Positions 41,408 to 50,074 of a stretch of DNA of 64,000 nt are shown one piece after another. The position numbers and the translations under genes are program-made. Under the pieces are notes generated by a model that saw nothing but the letters and a program-made list of their open reading frames with translations, had not been told where the DNA came from and did not search any database. The stretch is from the NCBI RefSeq assembly GCF_958304185.1, contig NZ_OY284436.1:141501-205500 (forward strand). Reading direction: 5' to 3'. Each line of letters begins with the position of its first letter. Positions within the stretch are counted from its first letter, which is position 1. This DNA is from an uncultured Erythrobacter sp. GTDB lineage: Bacteria; Pseudomonadota; Alphaproteobacteria; Sphingomonadales; Sphingomonadaceae.

Positions 41408-42829
41408 ATGCTCACCCGCAAACACAGCATTGAAGGCAAGCACCCGTTTGGGAAGGCTGCCGAGCTGTTCAACACCCTTGATGCCGACGCGGCGATGAAG
41501 CTGGCGATGGTCGCGGGTGACGTGACGCTGGTCCTCGACGATACCGGCACGATCCTTGATGCGGCGTTTGATCCGCGCGAGTTTCCGGCCTTTTCCGGAT
41601 GGGTCGGGACCAATTGGATCGAGACGGTGACGGATGAAAGTCGCCCGAAAATCATGGAGATGCTGGCCGCCGCCCGGCGCGGCGAAGTGCAGCATTGGCG
41701 GCAGGTCAATCACCCGTCGCGTGATGGTGATGTGCCGATCCGCTATGCCGTGCTGAGCGTCAATGGCGGCGAGCACCGCATCGCTTTTGGCCGCGATCTG
41801 CGTGAAGCGGGCAAGTTGCAGCAGCGCTTGCTTCAGGTCCAGCAATCGCTCGAACGCGATTACCTCAGGATGCGCCAGCTTGAATCGCGCTACCGGATGC
41901 TGTTCGAACGCTCGACCGAGCCAGTGATGATTGTCGAGGCTGGCACGCTGCGTATCCGCGAGGCGAACCCGGCAGCGCATATGCTGGTTGGCACACGCAT
42001 CGGGGGGCTGCCCGGTAAGAAGCTACTGACTTTCATCGATAAAAACTCGTATGATGCGGTCCAGTCACTGGTCGGCGCGGCGCTGGTTTCGGACACGGTC
42101 AGCCCGGCCCGGATCCGCATCGCGCGCGGTGCGCGCGAAGTGATGGCGACGGTCAACGGGTTCACTCAGGATCGCGGTCAGTTTCTGCTGGTGCGGCTGG
42201 TCCCGGCGAGCGATCGTCCGGCACCGGAATCCTCGCCGGTTCTGGCGCTGGTCGACCACATGCCCGACGCTTTTGTGGTGGCGGACAGCAATCTTGAAAT
42301 CGTCACCGCCAACGCGGCATTTGTCGAGCTTTTACAAGCCGCTAGCGTCGATCAGCTGCGCGGGCGGCACCTGTCGGAATCGATCGGTCGGCCGGGGATC
42401 GACCTCGATCTGATCGAAGGCCAGATCGACCAGCATGGGGCCGCGCGCAATGTCGCGACGATCCTGCGGGTTGGCCATGATATCGAAGGCGAAGCGGTTG
42501 AATTGTCAGCGGTTCGCACCTCGGGCGAGGATGGCTATTATGCCTTCGTGATCCGCCCGGTTGGACGCCGCTTGCGCGACTTGCCGCCCGGTGCGCAGGA
42601 TATGCCGCGCTCCGTCGAGCAGTTGACTGAGCTGGTCGGGCGGATGTCGTTGAAGGATATCGTGCGCGAAAGTACTGATCTCATTGAGAGATTGTGCATC
42701 GAGGCGGCGCTTTCCTACACCTCCGATAACCGCGCATCGGCAGCGGAAATTCTCGGCCTTTCGCGCCAGAGCCTCTACTCCAAGCTGCACCGTTATGGGC
42801 TCGGCAATCTGGCGGGCGACGGCGAGTAA
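41408..42829 (+). CDS. ppsR: PpsR/CrtJ transcriptional repressor of photosynthesis genes
   Basis: The 473-aa regulator has an N-terminal PAS-like region, a Q-linker helix (about 135-160), two PAS domains (about 160-270 and 275-395) and a Fis-type helix-turn-helix at the C terminus (ASAAEILGLSRQSLYSKLHRYGL). It should repress bch, crt and puf genes under high oxygen or light by binding TGTC-N10-GACA. Only one cysteine is present, C430 just before the HTH, corresponding to the redox-active Cys420-type residue. The second cysteine of the disulfide proposed for CrtJ/PpsR (Cys249 type, between the PAS domains) is missing. Confidence 0.95.
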   Translation: MLTRKHSIEGKHPFGKAAELFNTLDADAAMKLAMVAGDVTLVLDDTGTILDAAFDPREFPAFSGWVGTNWIETVTDESRPKIMEMLAAARRGEVQHWRQVNHPSRDGDVPIRYAVLSVNGGEHRIAFGRDLREAGKLQQRLLQVQQSLERDYLRMRQLESRYRMLFERSTEPVMIVEAGTLRIREANPAAHMLVGTRIGGLPGKKLLTFIDKNSYDAVQSLVGAALVSDTVSPARIRIARGAREVMATVNGFTQDRGQFLLVRLVPASDRPAPESSPVLALVDHMPDAFVVADSNLEIVTANAAFVELLQAASVDQLRGRHLSESIGRPGIDLDLIEGQIDQHGAARNVATILRVGHDIEGEAVELSAVRTSGEDGYYAFVIRPVGRRLRDLPPGAQDMPRSVEQLTELVGRMSLKDIVRESTDLIERLCIEAALSYTSDNRASAAEILGLSRQSLYSKLHRYGLGNLAGDGE

Positions 42830-42963
42830 CGGCGGGCCCGGTTGGGCTTAGCGCCTCGCCGCTATGCCCAGCACAATCGCCGTATCAGCGTGACTCCAGA
42901 TCGGGTCAGGACCAGCACAAACCGGAGCTGGGGGAGGGCCGCGCGAGCCGCCAAAATCGTCCA

Positions 42964-42980
42964 TGTCATCCAACCTGACA
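42964..42980. promoter_or_regulatory. PpsR-like box with short spacer upstream of bchG
   Basis: TGTC and GACA are separated by nine rather than ten bases. A lone right half-site ATTGGACA follows at 43000-43007. Together with the box at 43065 this makes an array of two or three half-conserved sites in the 282-bp ppsR-bchG gap, which otherwise has no coding content. Confidence 0.4.
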
Positions 42981-43064
42981 CACCGCCTGACACGTCCGGA
43001 TTGGACATAGGCGGGACGTATTCACGTAAATGAACGAAAAAATTGGATGATCGCGGGACATAAG

Positions 43065-43082
43065 TGTCAAAATAATTTGACG
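43065..43082. promoter_or_regulatory. PpsR/CrtJ-type box upstream of bchG
   Basis: TGTC-AAAATAATTT-GACG, one mismatch from consensus with the right spacing, 29 bp before the bchG start codon. It could repress the bchG-bch2-bchP-tspO unit directly. Confidence 0.65.
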
Positions 43083-43111
43083 CCTATGGCTGTCAGGCAT
43101 AGCCTTCGATT

Positions 43112-44050
43112 ATGGAGCACTCGGTACCTTCGACTCGCACAGTGCCCAATCCGGCGCCAAGTTCTGGCCTGCGCCCGCGATCAGCGCCCCGGCCGCGCGA
43201 TGTGCTCGAGCTGCTCAAACCCATCACCTGGTTTCCGCCGATGTGGGCCTTCATGTGCGGCGCGGTGTCGTCCGGTGCCGGGCTAGAGGGCCGCTGGTGG
43301 TTCGTGGCCGGGGGCGTGTTGCTGGCAGGGCCGCTGGTGTGCGGCACCAGCCAAGCGGTCAACGACTGGTTCGACCGCCACGTCGACGCCATCAACGAAC
43401 CGCACCGCCCGATCCCCTCGGGCCGCATTCCGGGACGCTGGGGGCTTTACATTGCGATCATCGCCACGCTGATTTCGGCCGGCATCGGCTGGCTGCTCGG
43501 GCCGCTGGTGTTCATTGCCGGGCTGGTGGGCCTTGCCTTTGCCTGGGCCTATTCCGCACCGCCGCTGCGCTTCAAGGCCAATGGCTGGCTTGGCCCGCTG
43601 GTGTGCGGGCTGACCTATGAAGGGCTGAGCTGGTTCACCGGCGCGGCCGTCATGCTCGGCGCGATGCCTTCGATCCACGTCATCAGCGTGCTGGTGCTCT
43701 ATTCGATTGGCGCGCACGGGATCATGGTGCTGAATGACTTCAAGGCGGTCGAGGGTGACCGCCAGACGGGCCTGACCTCGCTTCCCGTGGTGATGGGCGT
43801 CGGCCCGGCCGCAAGGCTGGCCTGCGTCACGATGGCCGCCGCGCAGATCGCGGTGATCGCGCTGTTGGCCGTGTGGGGCTACAATCTTTCCGCGCTGATC
43901 GTGACCGGCGTGCTCGCGGCCCAGATCGCCGCGATGCCCAAGCTGATCCGCGATCCGGCCAAGTATGCGCCGTGGTATAACGGCGTGGGCGTGACGCTCT
44001 ATGTGCTGGGGATGCTGGCAGCGGCGCTAGGCCTTGGGGGCTATATCTGA
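43112..44050 (+). CDS. bchG: Bacteriochlorophyll synthase (geranylgeranyl/phytyl transferase)
   Basis: The 312-aa UbiA-family membrane enzyme esterifies bacteriochlorophyllide a. The first Asp motif is NDWFDRHVDAINEP and the second is NDFKAVEGDRQTG; about nine membrane spans are present. The N-terminal 25 residues are Pro/Arg-rich. The stop overlaps the next ATG by one base (TGATG). Confidence 0.96.
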   Translation: MEHSVPSTRTVPNPAPSSGLRPRSAPRPRDVLELLKPITWFPPMWAFMCGAVSSGAGLEGRWWFVAGGVLLAGPLVCGTSQAVNDWFDRHVDAINEPHRPIPSGRIPGRWGLYIAIIATLISAGIGWLLGPLVFIAGLVGLAFAWAYSAPPLRFKANGWLGPLVCGLTYEGLSWFTGAAVMLGAMPSIHVISVLVLYSIGAHGIMVLNDFKAVEGDRQTGLTSLPVVMGVGPAARLACVTMAAAQIAVIALLAVWGYNLSALIVTGVLAAQIAAMPKLIRDPAKYAPWYNGVGVTLYVLGMLAAALGLGGYI

Positions 44051-45408
44051 TGCACGCCCCACTTGCCGCACCGGTGACAACGAAAGCCGGGTTCGGTTGG
44101 TTCGGGATCGTGCGGATTGGCCTTGTGCAGGCATCGATCGGCGCGCTGGTGATGCTGACCACGGCGGTGCTCAATCGGCTGATGATTGTCGAGTTCCAAC
44201 TGGCAGCGGCAATCCCCGCCGGACTGGTCGCATGGCACTATGCGGTGCAGCTGGGCCGCCCGCTGTGGGGGCACGGTTCCGACAAGGGACGCAGCCGCGT
44301 GCCGTGGATCATTGGCGGGCTGGTGGTGCTGGCTGCTGGCGCGCTGCTGGCGACGCAAGCGACCCTGATGATGGCGACCACCTTCCCCGCCGCCTTTGCG
44401 CTGGCCGTATTTGCCTATGCGCTGATCGGTGTCGGCGTGGGCGCAGGCGGGACTTCGGCGCTCGCACTGCTGGCCTCCGGGGTCGCGCCGGAACGGCGCG
44501 CGGCCGCCGCCGCCGTTACGTGGATCATGATGGTGGGCGGCATTGTCGCCTCGGCCATCACAGTGGGCGAATTGCTCAAACCCTATTCGCCCGAGCGACT
44601 GCTCGAAGTGGCAAGCGGGCTTGCGGCGGTGACGATTGCCGTGACCGTGCTGGCGACCTTCCGGCTCGAGCGGCAAGCGGGCCAGTTCCGCGATAGCGCC
44701 GAAGACGCACCCGCGCCCGATTTCCGCGCTGCCCTTGCCGAGATCTGGCATGAGACTGCGGCGCGGCGCTTTACCATATTCATCTTCGTTTCAATGATCG
44801 CGTTCTCGATGCAGGACCTGATCCTGGAGCCGTTCGCCGGGCTAATCTTCAATCTTTCGCCGGGGGAATCGACCAAGACCGTGGGACAGTTCCACCAGGG
44901 CGGCATCCTGATCGGCATGATTATCGCCGGGATCGGCGGCAGTGCCTTTTCGGGCAAGCGGGCCGAGGTCCTGCGTCCGTGGGTGGTAGGCGGTTGCCTT
45001 GCTTCGGGGCTGGGGCTGGGCGCGCTCGGGCTGGCGGCGGTCAACGGGCCGCCTTGGCCTTTGGGGATCAACCTTTTCGTGCTGGGCTTCGGCAATGGCG
45101 TCTTCGCGGTTGCCGCAATCGGATCGATGATGGGCCTGGCCGGCGCGGGTGAGAAGACCCGCGAAGGCGTGCGCATGGGCGTGTGGGGCGCAAGCCAAGC
45201 GATTGCCTTCGGGCTGGGCGGGCTGATCGGCGCGCTGGGCCTCGATATTGCGCGCCGGTCGCTGGGCGATGACGGCGCGGCGTTTCAAGTTGTTTTTGCC
45301 GTGGAAGCGGCAGCCTTCGTGCTTGCTGCCCTACTGGCAGTGAAGGCCACAGGCGGTGCCGCAATGCGCGCCGCCATGATCAAGCAAAAGAGGGAGGTCT
45401 TCGCATGA
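44050..45408 (+). CDS. bch2: PucC/LhaA-family membrane protein between bchG and bchP (Bch2/ORF428 type)
   Basis: The 452-aa MFS-fold protein has 12 spans. It is a PucC-family relative by the entry IVRIGLVQASIGALVMLTTAVLNRLMIVE and SDKGRSRVPWIIGG. It occupies the conserved position between bchG and bchP. Its role is unproven; delivery of pigment during antenna assembly has been suggested for the family. It is coupled to both neighbours by overlaps (TGATG and ATGA). Confidence 0.9.
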   Translation: MHAPLAAPVTTKAGFGWFGIVRIGLVQASIGALVMLTTAVLNRLMIVEFQLAAAIPAGLVAWHYAVQLGRPLWGHGSDKGRSRVPWIIGGLVVLAAGALLATQATLMMATTFPAAFALAVFAYALIGVGVGAGGTSALALLASGVAPERRAAAAAVTWIMMVGGIVASAITVGELLKPYSPERLLEVASGLAAVTIAVTVLATFRLERQAGQFRDSAEDAPAPDFRAALAEIWHETAARRFTIFIFVSMIAFSMQDLILEPFAGLIFNLSPGESTKTVGQFHQGGILIGMIIAGIGGSAFSGKRAEVLRPWVVGGCLASGLGLGALGLAAVNGPPWPLGINLFVLGFGNGVFAVAAIGSMMGLAGAGEKTREGVRMGVWGASQAIAFGLGGLIGALGLDIARRSLGDDGAAFQVVFAVEAAAFVLAALLAVKATGGAAMRAAMIKQKREVFA

Positions 45409-46598
45409 ACCAGACAATCTATGACGCAGTCATCATCGGCGGCGGTCCGTCCGGCTCGACTGCGGCGACCGATCTCGCGCTTGCCGGTCATTCGGTGCTG
45501 CTGATCGAGCGCGGCGGCCGGATCAAGCCGTGCGGCGGCGCGATCCCGCCGCGGCTGCTCGCCGATTTCGACATTCCGCAAAGCCTGCTGGTCGCCAAGG
45601 CGCGCTCCGCCCGGATGATTGCGCCTTCAGGGCGTGCGGTCGATATGCCGGTGGGCGAGATCGGCTATGTCGGCATGGTCGACCGTGAGGAATTCGACGA
45701 AGCCTTGCGTGAACGTGCGCGCCACTCCGGCGCCGAACGCCTGACCGCCACCTTCGAGAAGATCGAGCGTGACGATAGCGCCCACCCCATCGTCACCTTC
45801 CGCCGCAGCCGCGGTGCCCCGATCGAAAGCGTGCGCGCCCGTGTGGTGATCGGCGCGGATGGCGCGCGCTCTGCCGTGGCCAAGCAATGCCTGCCGGGTG
45901 CCGAGCGCATCCCGTGCGTCTTCGCCTATCACGAGATCATCAAGTCGCCGCCGCGCAACACCGACCAGTTCGATGCCTCGCGCTGCGATGTCTATTATCA
46001 GGGCCGCCTCTCGCCCGATTTCTACGCTTGGGTGTTCCCGCATGGCGACACGGCCAGCATCGGGGTGGGCAGCGCCAACAAGGGCTTCAGCCTGCGCGGC
46101 GCGATTGCCACCATGCGCGATGATCTGGGGCTGGAGCGCTGCGAGACGCTGCGCCGCGAAGGTGCGCCGATCCCGCTCAAGCCGCTGAAGCGCTGGGATA
46201 ACGGCGCGGACGTGATCGTCGCCGGCGATGCCGCGGGCGTCGTTGCGCCTGCATCGGGTGAGGGCATCTATTACGCGATGGTCGGCGGGCGGCTGGTGGG
46301 CGAGGCGGCTGCGGCCTTCCTCAAGACCGGCGAAGCCAAGCACCTGCGTTCCGCGCGCAAGGCCTTTATGAAGGAACACGGCAAGGTGTTCTGGGTGCTC
46401 GGGATGATGCAGTATTTCTGGTATTCGTCCGACAAGCGTCGCGAGCGGTTCGTCACCATGTGCGATGACAAGGATGTGCAGGAACTGACCTGGCAGGCTT
46501 ACATGCACAAGAAGCTGGTGCGCGCCAAACCGATGGCGCACATCAAGATTTTCCTGAAAGACACCGCCCACCTGCTCGGCCTGCGTCCTGCGACCTGA
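45405..46598 (+). CDS. bchP: Geranylgeranyl reductase
   Basis: The 397-aa flavoprotein reduces the geranylgeranyl tail to phytyl. The FAD motif is IIGGGPSGSTAA, followed by KPCGGAIPPRLL, the second FAD contact VIVAGDAAGVVAPASGEGIYYA and the family C terminus. It ends 55 bp before tspO. Confidence 0.96.
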   Translation: MNQTIYDAVIIGGGPSGSTAATDLALAGHSVLLIERGGRIKPCGGAIPPRLLADFDIPQSLLVAKARSARMIAPSGRAVDMPVGEIGYVGMVDREEFDEALRERARHSGAERLTATFEKIERDDSAHPIVTFRRSRGAPIESVRARVVIGADGARSAVAKQCLPGAERIPCVFAYHEIIKSPPRNTDQFDASRCDVYYQGRLSPDFYAWVFPHGDTASIGVGSANKGFSLRGAIATMRDDLGLERCETLRREGAPIPLKPLKRWDNGADVIVAGDAAGVVAPASGEGIYYAMVGGRLVGEAAAAFLKTGEAKHLRSARKAFMKEHGKVFWVLGMMQYFWYSSDKRRERFVTMCDDKDVQELTWQAYMHKKLVRAKPMAHIKIFLKDTAHLLGLRPAT

Positions 46599-46653
46599 CG
46601 GCATCGCAGCGCTTTCCATTGCAGGTTTGCGGGTGCGACTCTAAGCTCGTGCA

Positions 46654-47136
46654 ATGAACCGAATGATGATCATTCCCGTGACCGTTGCGACGGGCGCGGC
46701 GCTGTGTGTCGCCGCCCTTGGTGCGACTGTTACCGATCTTGGCCCGTGGTATCAGGCATTGGCCAAGCCCGACTGGAACCCGCCCGATGTGGTCTTCCCG
46801 ATGGGCTGGACAGTGATCTACGCCTTGATCACGGTTGCCGGGATCACCGCTTGGCGCGCCGCGCCGACATCGGCGGCGGCGGAGTGGGTGCTGGGGCTGT
46901 TCGCGCTGAACGGCTTTCTCAACATCAGCTGGAGCCTGATCTTCTTCCGCCTCCAGCGGCCCGATTGGGCATTTTATGAGGTCACGTTGCTGTGGCTCTC
47001 GATCCTTGTCATCATCCTTTATTGCGGGCGCTTCTCCAAAACCTCCGCGCTGCTGCTGGTGCCATATCTTGGCTGGGTGACCTTCGCCGGTGCGCTCAAT
47101 TGGGCGGTGGTGCAGCTGAACGCTCCGTTCGGCTGA
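46654..47136 (+). CDS. tspO: TspO/MBR family tryptophan-rich sensory protein
   Basis: The 160-aa protein has five membrane spans with the family blocks WYQALAKPDWNPPDVVFPMGWTV, LNGFLNISWSLIFF and LGWVTFAGALNWAVVQLN. In Rhodobacter TspO binds or exports tetrapyrroles and tunes pigment gene expression with oxygen. Its place after bchP is typical of these clusters. ATG 46654 is chosen; there is no strong ribosome site. Confidence 0.93.
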   Translation: MNRMMIIPVTVATGAALCVAALGATVTDLGPWYQALAKPDWNPPDVVFPMGWTVIYALITVAGITAWRAAPTSAAAEWVLGLFALNGFLNISWSLIFFRLQRPDWAFYEVTLLWLSILVIILYCGRFSKTSALLLVPYLGWVTFAGALNWAVVQLNAPFG

Positions 47137-47168
47137 GGCCTAAGGCGCGGGCGGAGGAAGACGACAGC

Positions 47169-47450
47169 ATGGCAGGCGGAGGCCTTACCGAGATCCTGTT
47201 CGATAGCGGCCATGCGGCTGACGTGATCCTCGGCGTGCTCGCGATCGAGGCGGTGTGGTTGCGCTCTGCCAAGCGTTGGAGCTGGAAGGCGATTGCCGGC
47301 CTACTCGGCCCGGCGGCGCTGATCGTGCTGGGCCTGCGCGCGGCGCTGGTGGGTGCGGATTGGTGGTGGATCGCTCTGCCCTTGGCTGCGTCTCTGCCGC
47401 TGCACCTGATGGATCTGCGCATCCGGTTTAAGGCGAGGCCGTCCCACTAA
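47169..47450 (+). CDS. Small membrane protein downstream of tspO (function unknown)
   Basis: The 93-aa protein starts at ATG 47169 (MAGGGLTEILF), 32 bp after tspO, with GGAGGAAG upstream. It has three hydrophobic segments (about 13-30, 40-61 and 64-78) and a basic C terminus. A longer open frame from 46992 overlaps tspO and is rejected. I do not recognise a family. It is the last gene before a strong bidirectional hairpin, so it belongs to the bchG-tspO transcript and may be an accessory of the photosynthesis cluster. Confidence 0.7.
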   Translation: MAGGGLTEILFDSGHAADVILGVLAIEAVWLRSAKRWSWKAIAGLLGPAALIVLGLRAALVGADWWWIALPLAASLPLHLMDLRIRFKARPSH

Positions 47451-47496
47451 TACGCGCGGCGGGCCAATCCGCCAGCTATCCCAAGACCACAAAGCA

Positions 47497-47531
47497 AAAC
47501 CCGGCCGGACCGTGAGGTCCGCGCCGGGTTT
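47497..47531. terminator. Bidirectional terminator between the tspO unit and pufM
   Basis: A 15-bp stem, AAACCCGGC-CGGACC with GGTCCG-(C)-GCCGGGTTT, closes a GTGA loop with one bulged base. It has A-rich and T-rich stem ends on both sides and GTATTTG follows on the plus strand. It lies between two convergent operons and serves both. Confidence 0.85.
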
Positions 47532-47578
47532 GTATTTGTGCCGTAAGTGGAGGAGCCGGGCCACCAGGGCCCGGGCCC

Positions 47579-48553
47579 TTACTTCTGGCCAGCAGCAGCC
47601 TGAGCAGCGCCGGTCGGATCATAGTTGATCGTATCCGGAGCGTAGTAATGCTCTTGCGCCCACAGGTACCAGTTATCGACCACGGTGCCGGTCAGCAGGA
47701 TGCCGATGCCGCCCGTAAGCGTCGTCAGCACTGCAAACCACCACGCCCAGCGGTGGATCGATTCGAACGTGGCATTGAAGCCCATCACCCAGCGCCAGAA
47801 CAAGGCGCCGCGTTCAGCTGCGGTGCCGCGATCGGTGATCTGTTCGATCTCGCGCTCACCGCCGTAACGGCCGAGTGCCAGGATCGTCGCACCGTGCATC
47901 GCGAACAGGACGGCCGACCCATACAGGAAGACAATCGAGAGCGCGTGGAACGGGTTGTAGAACAGGTTACCGTAGACCAGCGAGAAGTTGTTGGTCCAAT
48001 TGAGGTGCTCGAAGATGCCGAAAGGCACCGCTTCCGACCAGCTGCCCATCAGCAACGGGCGGATGAAGCCCAGCACCAGGTAGAGCCAGATGGCCGAAGC
48101 GAAGGCCCAGGGGATGTGCATCCCCATGCCCAGCGCTTTGGCGCGGTTGTAGGTGCGGACCCACCACATCAGGATCGAGACCGTCAGGCTGAAGCCTGCG
48201 AGGATCCACCAGCCACCCTTGTCCAACGGGACGAAGGGGCTGAAGCCGTATTCCGGGCCCGGGGGCGCGAGATAGAGCCAGAAGAATTCGCGCATGAAGG
48301 TCTGCGGGCTCCATCCGGCTTGCGCCCAGAAGTTGAGCCCGATGATCATGATCGCCAACGTACCGAAGGCGAGGCTGATCACCCCAGTGGCACCAAGATA
48401 GACGGGGCCGATCTGGGCCTGGCCCAGCTTACCCATCCAGTAGTTGTGGCCGACCAGGGCAATGCGCCCTTCGCTGCCGTCGAGGTGCGGGACGCCCATT
48501 TCGGGCGGCCCTTGCACCTGGACCTGTGTAAATATGTTTTGATAAGTCGCCAT
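47579..48553 (-). CDS. pufM: Photosynthetic reaction centre subunit M
   Basis: The 324-aa protein has five membrane helices. Ligand histidines are visible in [17 protein letters not shown] (special-pair region), [15 protein letters not shown] and [12 protein letters not shown] (non-heme iron). The C terminus extends about 25 Ala/Gln-rich residues past helix E. ATG 48553 has AAGGAGCACC upstream. pufM is the last gene; no pufC cytochrome follows, so a soluble or membrane-tethered cytochrome must reduce the special pair. Confidence 0.98.
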   Translation of the reverse strand: MATYQNIFTQVQVQGPPEMGVPHLDGSEGRIALVGHNYWMGKLGQAQIGPVYLGATGVISLAFGTLAIMIIGLNFWAQAGWSPQTFMREFFWLYLAPPGPEYGFSPFVPLDKGGWWILAGFSLTVSILMWWVRTYNRAKALGMGMHIPWAFASAIWLYLVLGFIRPLLMGSWSEAVPFGIFEHLNWTNNFSLVYGNLFYNPFHALSIVFLYGSAVLFAMHGATILALGRYGGEREIEQITDRGTAAERGALFWRWVMGFNATFESIHRWAWWFAVLTTLTGGIGILLTGTVVDNWYLWAQEHYYAPDTINYDPTGAAQAAAGQK

Positions 48554-48567
48554 GGTTCAGGTGCTCC

Positions 48568-49392
48568 TTACGACCAGATCGGAATCTTCTTCCAGAAATC
48601 CCAGAATTCGATCCAGCTGCCGACATACAGAGTGCCGGAGATGACGATGCAGATGGCGCTCCAGAACCCGGCGCTGAGCGCAAGGAAGAGTCCCACCCGG
48701 TGGATGCCGAGCGTGCCGACCGAGTACCCGATGAAGTCCCGGAAATAGGTATCTTCATATTCAGGCGACTTGACGTCGGTGCCTCCCGAAGGATTGACCG
48801 CCGACAGCACCAGACCGCCATGCAGAGCCAGTGCGAGCGCGTTCGTGAAGAAGAACGAGATCGCGAGCATGTGCACAGGGTTGTAGTGGAAGTTGCCGAA
48901 GGCATATCCGACGTTCGAGACCCACTCGAGGTGCGTCCAGATCCCGTAAGGGAAGCCATTGCCCCACGCGCCCATCCACAAAGGACGGATGACGTTGAGC
49001 GAGACATAAGCGAACACAGCCACGCTGAAGGCGATCGGCACGTGGTAACTCATGCCGAGCTTGCGAGAGATTTCTGCCTGCCGCAGCACCCAGGAGCCAA
49101 AGGCTACCACAGCGCAGCAGGTGATGATCTGCCAGTATCCGCCTTGCGCCATCGGCGCGAGGCTGAGGCCGTATTCGACGGGTGGCGGATTGATCGAAAT
49201 AAGCCAGGGGTTGAGAGTTGGACCCTGTGTAGCGGCGGCGAAGATCAGCATTGTGCCCAAAAGGGCGCTGATCGCCGTCGTCACTCCAAAGAATCCGACA
49301 TAAAACGGCCCGACCCAGAAGTCGAAAAGGTCGCCGCCGATTAATGTGCCACCGCGGACGCGGTATTTCCGCTCGAAACTAAGGAGCGCCAT
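48568..49392 (-). CDS. pufL: Photosynthetic reaction centre subunit L
   Basis: The 274-aa protein starts [20 protein letters not shown], the canonical PufL N terminus, with five helices. [21 protein letters not shown] carries the special-pair histidine, and [13 protein letters not shown] and [14 protein letters not shown] carry iron-ligand histidines. ATG 49392 follows GGGGAGGATGGACCT and a stable hairpin at 49405-49421. Confidence 0.98.
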   Translation of the reverse strand: MALLSFERKYRVRGGTLIGGDLFDFWVGPFYVGFFGVTTAISALLGTMLIFAAATQGPTLNPWLISINPPPVEYGLSLAPMAQGGYWQIITCCAVVAFGSWVLRQAEISRKLGMSYHVPIAFSVAVFAYVSLNVIRPLWMGAWGNGFPYGIWTHLEWVSNVGYAFGNFHYNPVHMLAISFFFTNALALALHGGLVLSAVNPSGGTDVKSPEYEDTYFRDFIGYSVGTLGIHRVGLFLALSAGFWSAICIVISGTLYVGSWIEFWDFWKKIPIWS

Positions 49393-49404
49393 AGGTCCAT
49401 CCTC

Positions 49405-49421
49405 CCCGCCAGCGAGGCGGG
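49405..49421 (-). other. Hairpin at the 5' side of pufL
   Basis: CCCGCC and GGCGGG form a perfect 6-bp stem with a five-base loop immediately upstream of the pufL ribosome site. Together with the next hairpin it brackets the pufA-pufL junction, where puf mRNAs are known to be processed and stabilised unequally. Confidence 0.5.
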
Positions 49422-49454
49422 TGCTATAGGTTTGCCAAAAAGTGTTAGGAGGCA

Positions 49455-49470
49455 GGCAGGCGAACCTGCC
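49455..49470 (-). other. Intercistronic pufA-pufL hairpin (UUCG loop)
   Basis: In the minus-strand RNA, GGCAGG and CCUGCC close a UUCG tetraloop, with further partial pairing outward, 22 nt after the pufA stop. A CACTTTTTGG tract follows about 20 nt later. This fits the conserved puf attenuator/stabiliser that keeps pufBA mRNA more abundant than pufLM. Confidence 0.65.
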
Positions 49471-49491
49471 CCCTCACATTTCAAGCAGGAA

Positions 49492-49686
49492 CTATCCCGC
49501 CGCCGGAGCTTCCGACGATTCGATAGCTGCCTGAGCCGGTGCGGGTGCGCCGGGAGCGCGCTCGAGCCAGTTGTAGCGATCCGTGCTGAGCAGGATGAAG
49601 TGGATGGTGAACGCCAACACGGCGAGACCAACATGGAGCGCGACGAGGGCGCGACGGATGTCAAAGTAGAACCAAACTCTCCACAT
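49492..49686 (-). CDS. pufA: Light-harvesting complex 1 alpha subunit
   Basis: The 64-aa single-span antenna peptide begins MWRVWFYFDIRRALVALHVG and contains TIHFILLSTDRYNWLE. H29 is the bacteriochlorophyll ligand in the A-x3-H pattern and W40 is in the H-bonding position. ATG 49686 follows AAAGGAA; the upstream TTG at 49710 is rejected because it lies on the ribosome site. The C terminus has an Ala/Pro-rich extension of about 20 residues. Confidence 0.95.
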   Translation of the reverse strand: MWRVWFYFDIRRALVALHVGLAVLAFTIHFILLSTDRYNWLERAPGAPAPAQAAIESSEAPAAG

Positions 49687-49762
49687 GGGAAAATTCCTTT
49701 CATGTACCAATCAGATATCTGCACGGCCTGCCGATTGCAGGCAGTGCGCAATCATGATGGAA

Positions 49763-49903
49763 TTAGAGCCAGGGCTTGTAGGCCCACATCAGGGCATGAG
49801 CCACGAGCGCGATCACCACATAAAGGGTGAAGGTGCCCATGAAGCCCTTGTGGATTTCCTGAGCCTCTTCAGGCGTCAGGTGAGTTCCGATACGTTCGTT
49901 CAT
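49763..49903 (-). CDS. pufB: Light-harvesting complex 1 beta subunit
   Basis: The 46-aa antenna peptide contains LTPEEAQEIHKGFMGTFTLYV and AHALMWAYKPWL. H36 is the bacteriochlorophyll ligand and H18 the second conserved His. ATG 49903 follows CGGAG; the longer in-frame extension to 50008 is leader sequence. It is the first gene of pufBALM. pufQ is not present between bchZ and pufB. Confidence 0.95.
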   Translation of the reverse strand: MNERIGTHLTPEEAQEIHKGFMGTFTLYVVIALVAHALMWAYKPWL

Positions 49904-49989
49904 CGGGTTTTCTCCGTTCAGTTGGGTTTGATTGAGAGCCCGAAAGCTCCCTTCGGCGTCCCCGCGTGATCCCCCACGTGGATTGGAGA

Positions 49990-50006
49990 GCCCCCTCAAA
50001 GGGGGC
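49990..50006 (-). other. Hairpin in the bchZ-pufB leader
   Basis: GCCCCCT and AGGGGGC form a perfect 7-bp stem with a three-base loop, 87 bp upstream of pufB within the 171-bp bchZ-pufB gap. It has no T-run. It may mark the processing point that separates the bchCXYZ message from pufBALM. The puf promoter itself could not be located. Confidence 0.5.
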
Positions 50007-50074
50007 ATGGGATTGTGCCGTCGCGGAAAGGCTCCGCAGCAGCGACAAAGGGTTGGATTGGGCGCGCATGATCA

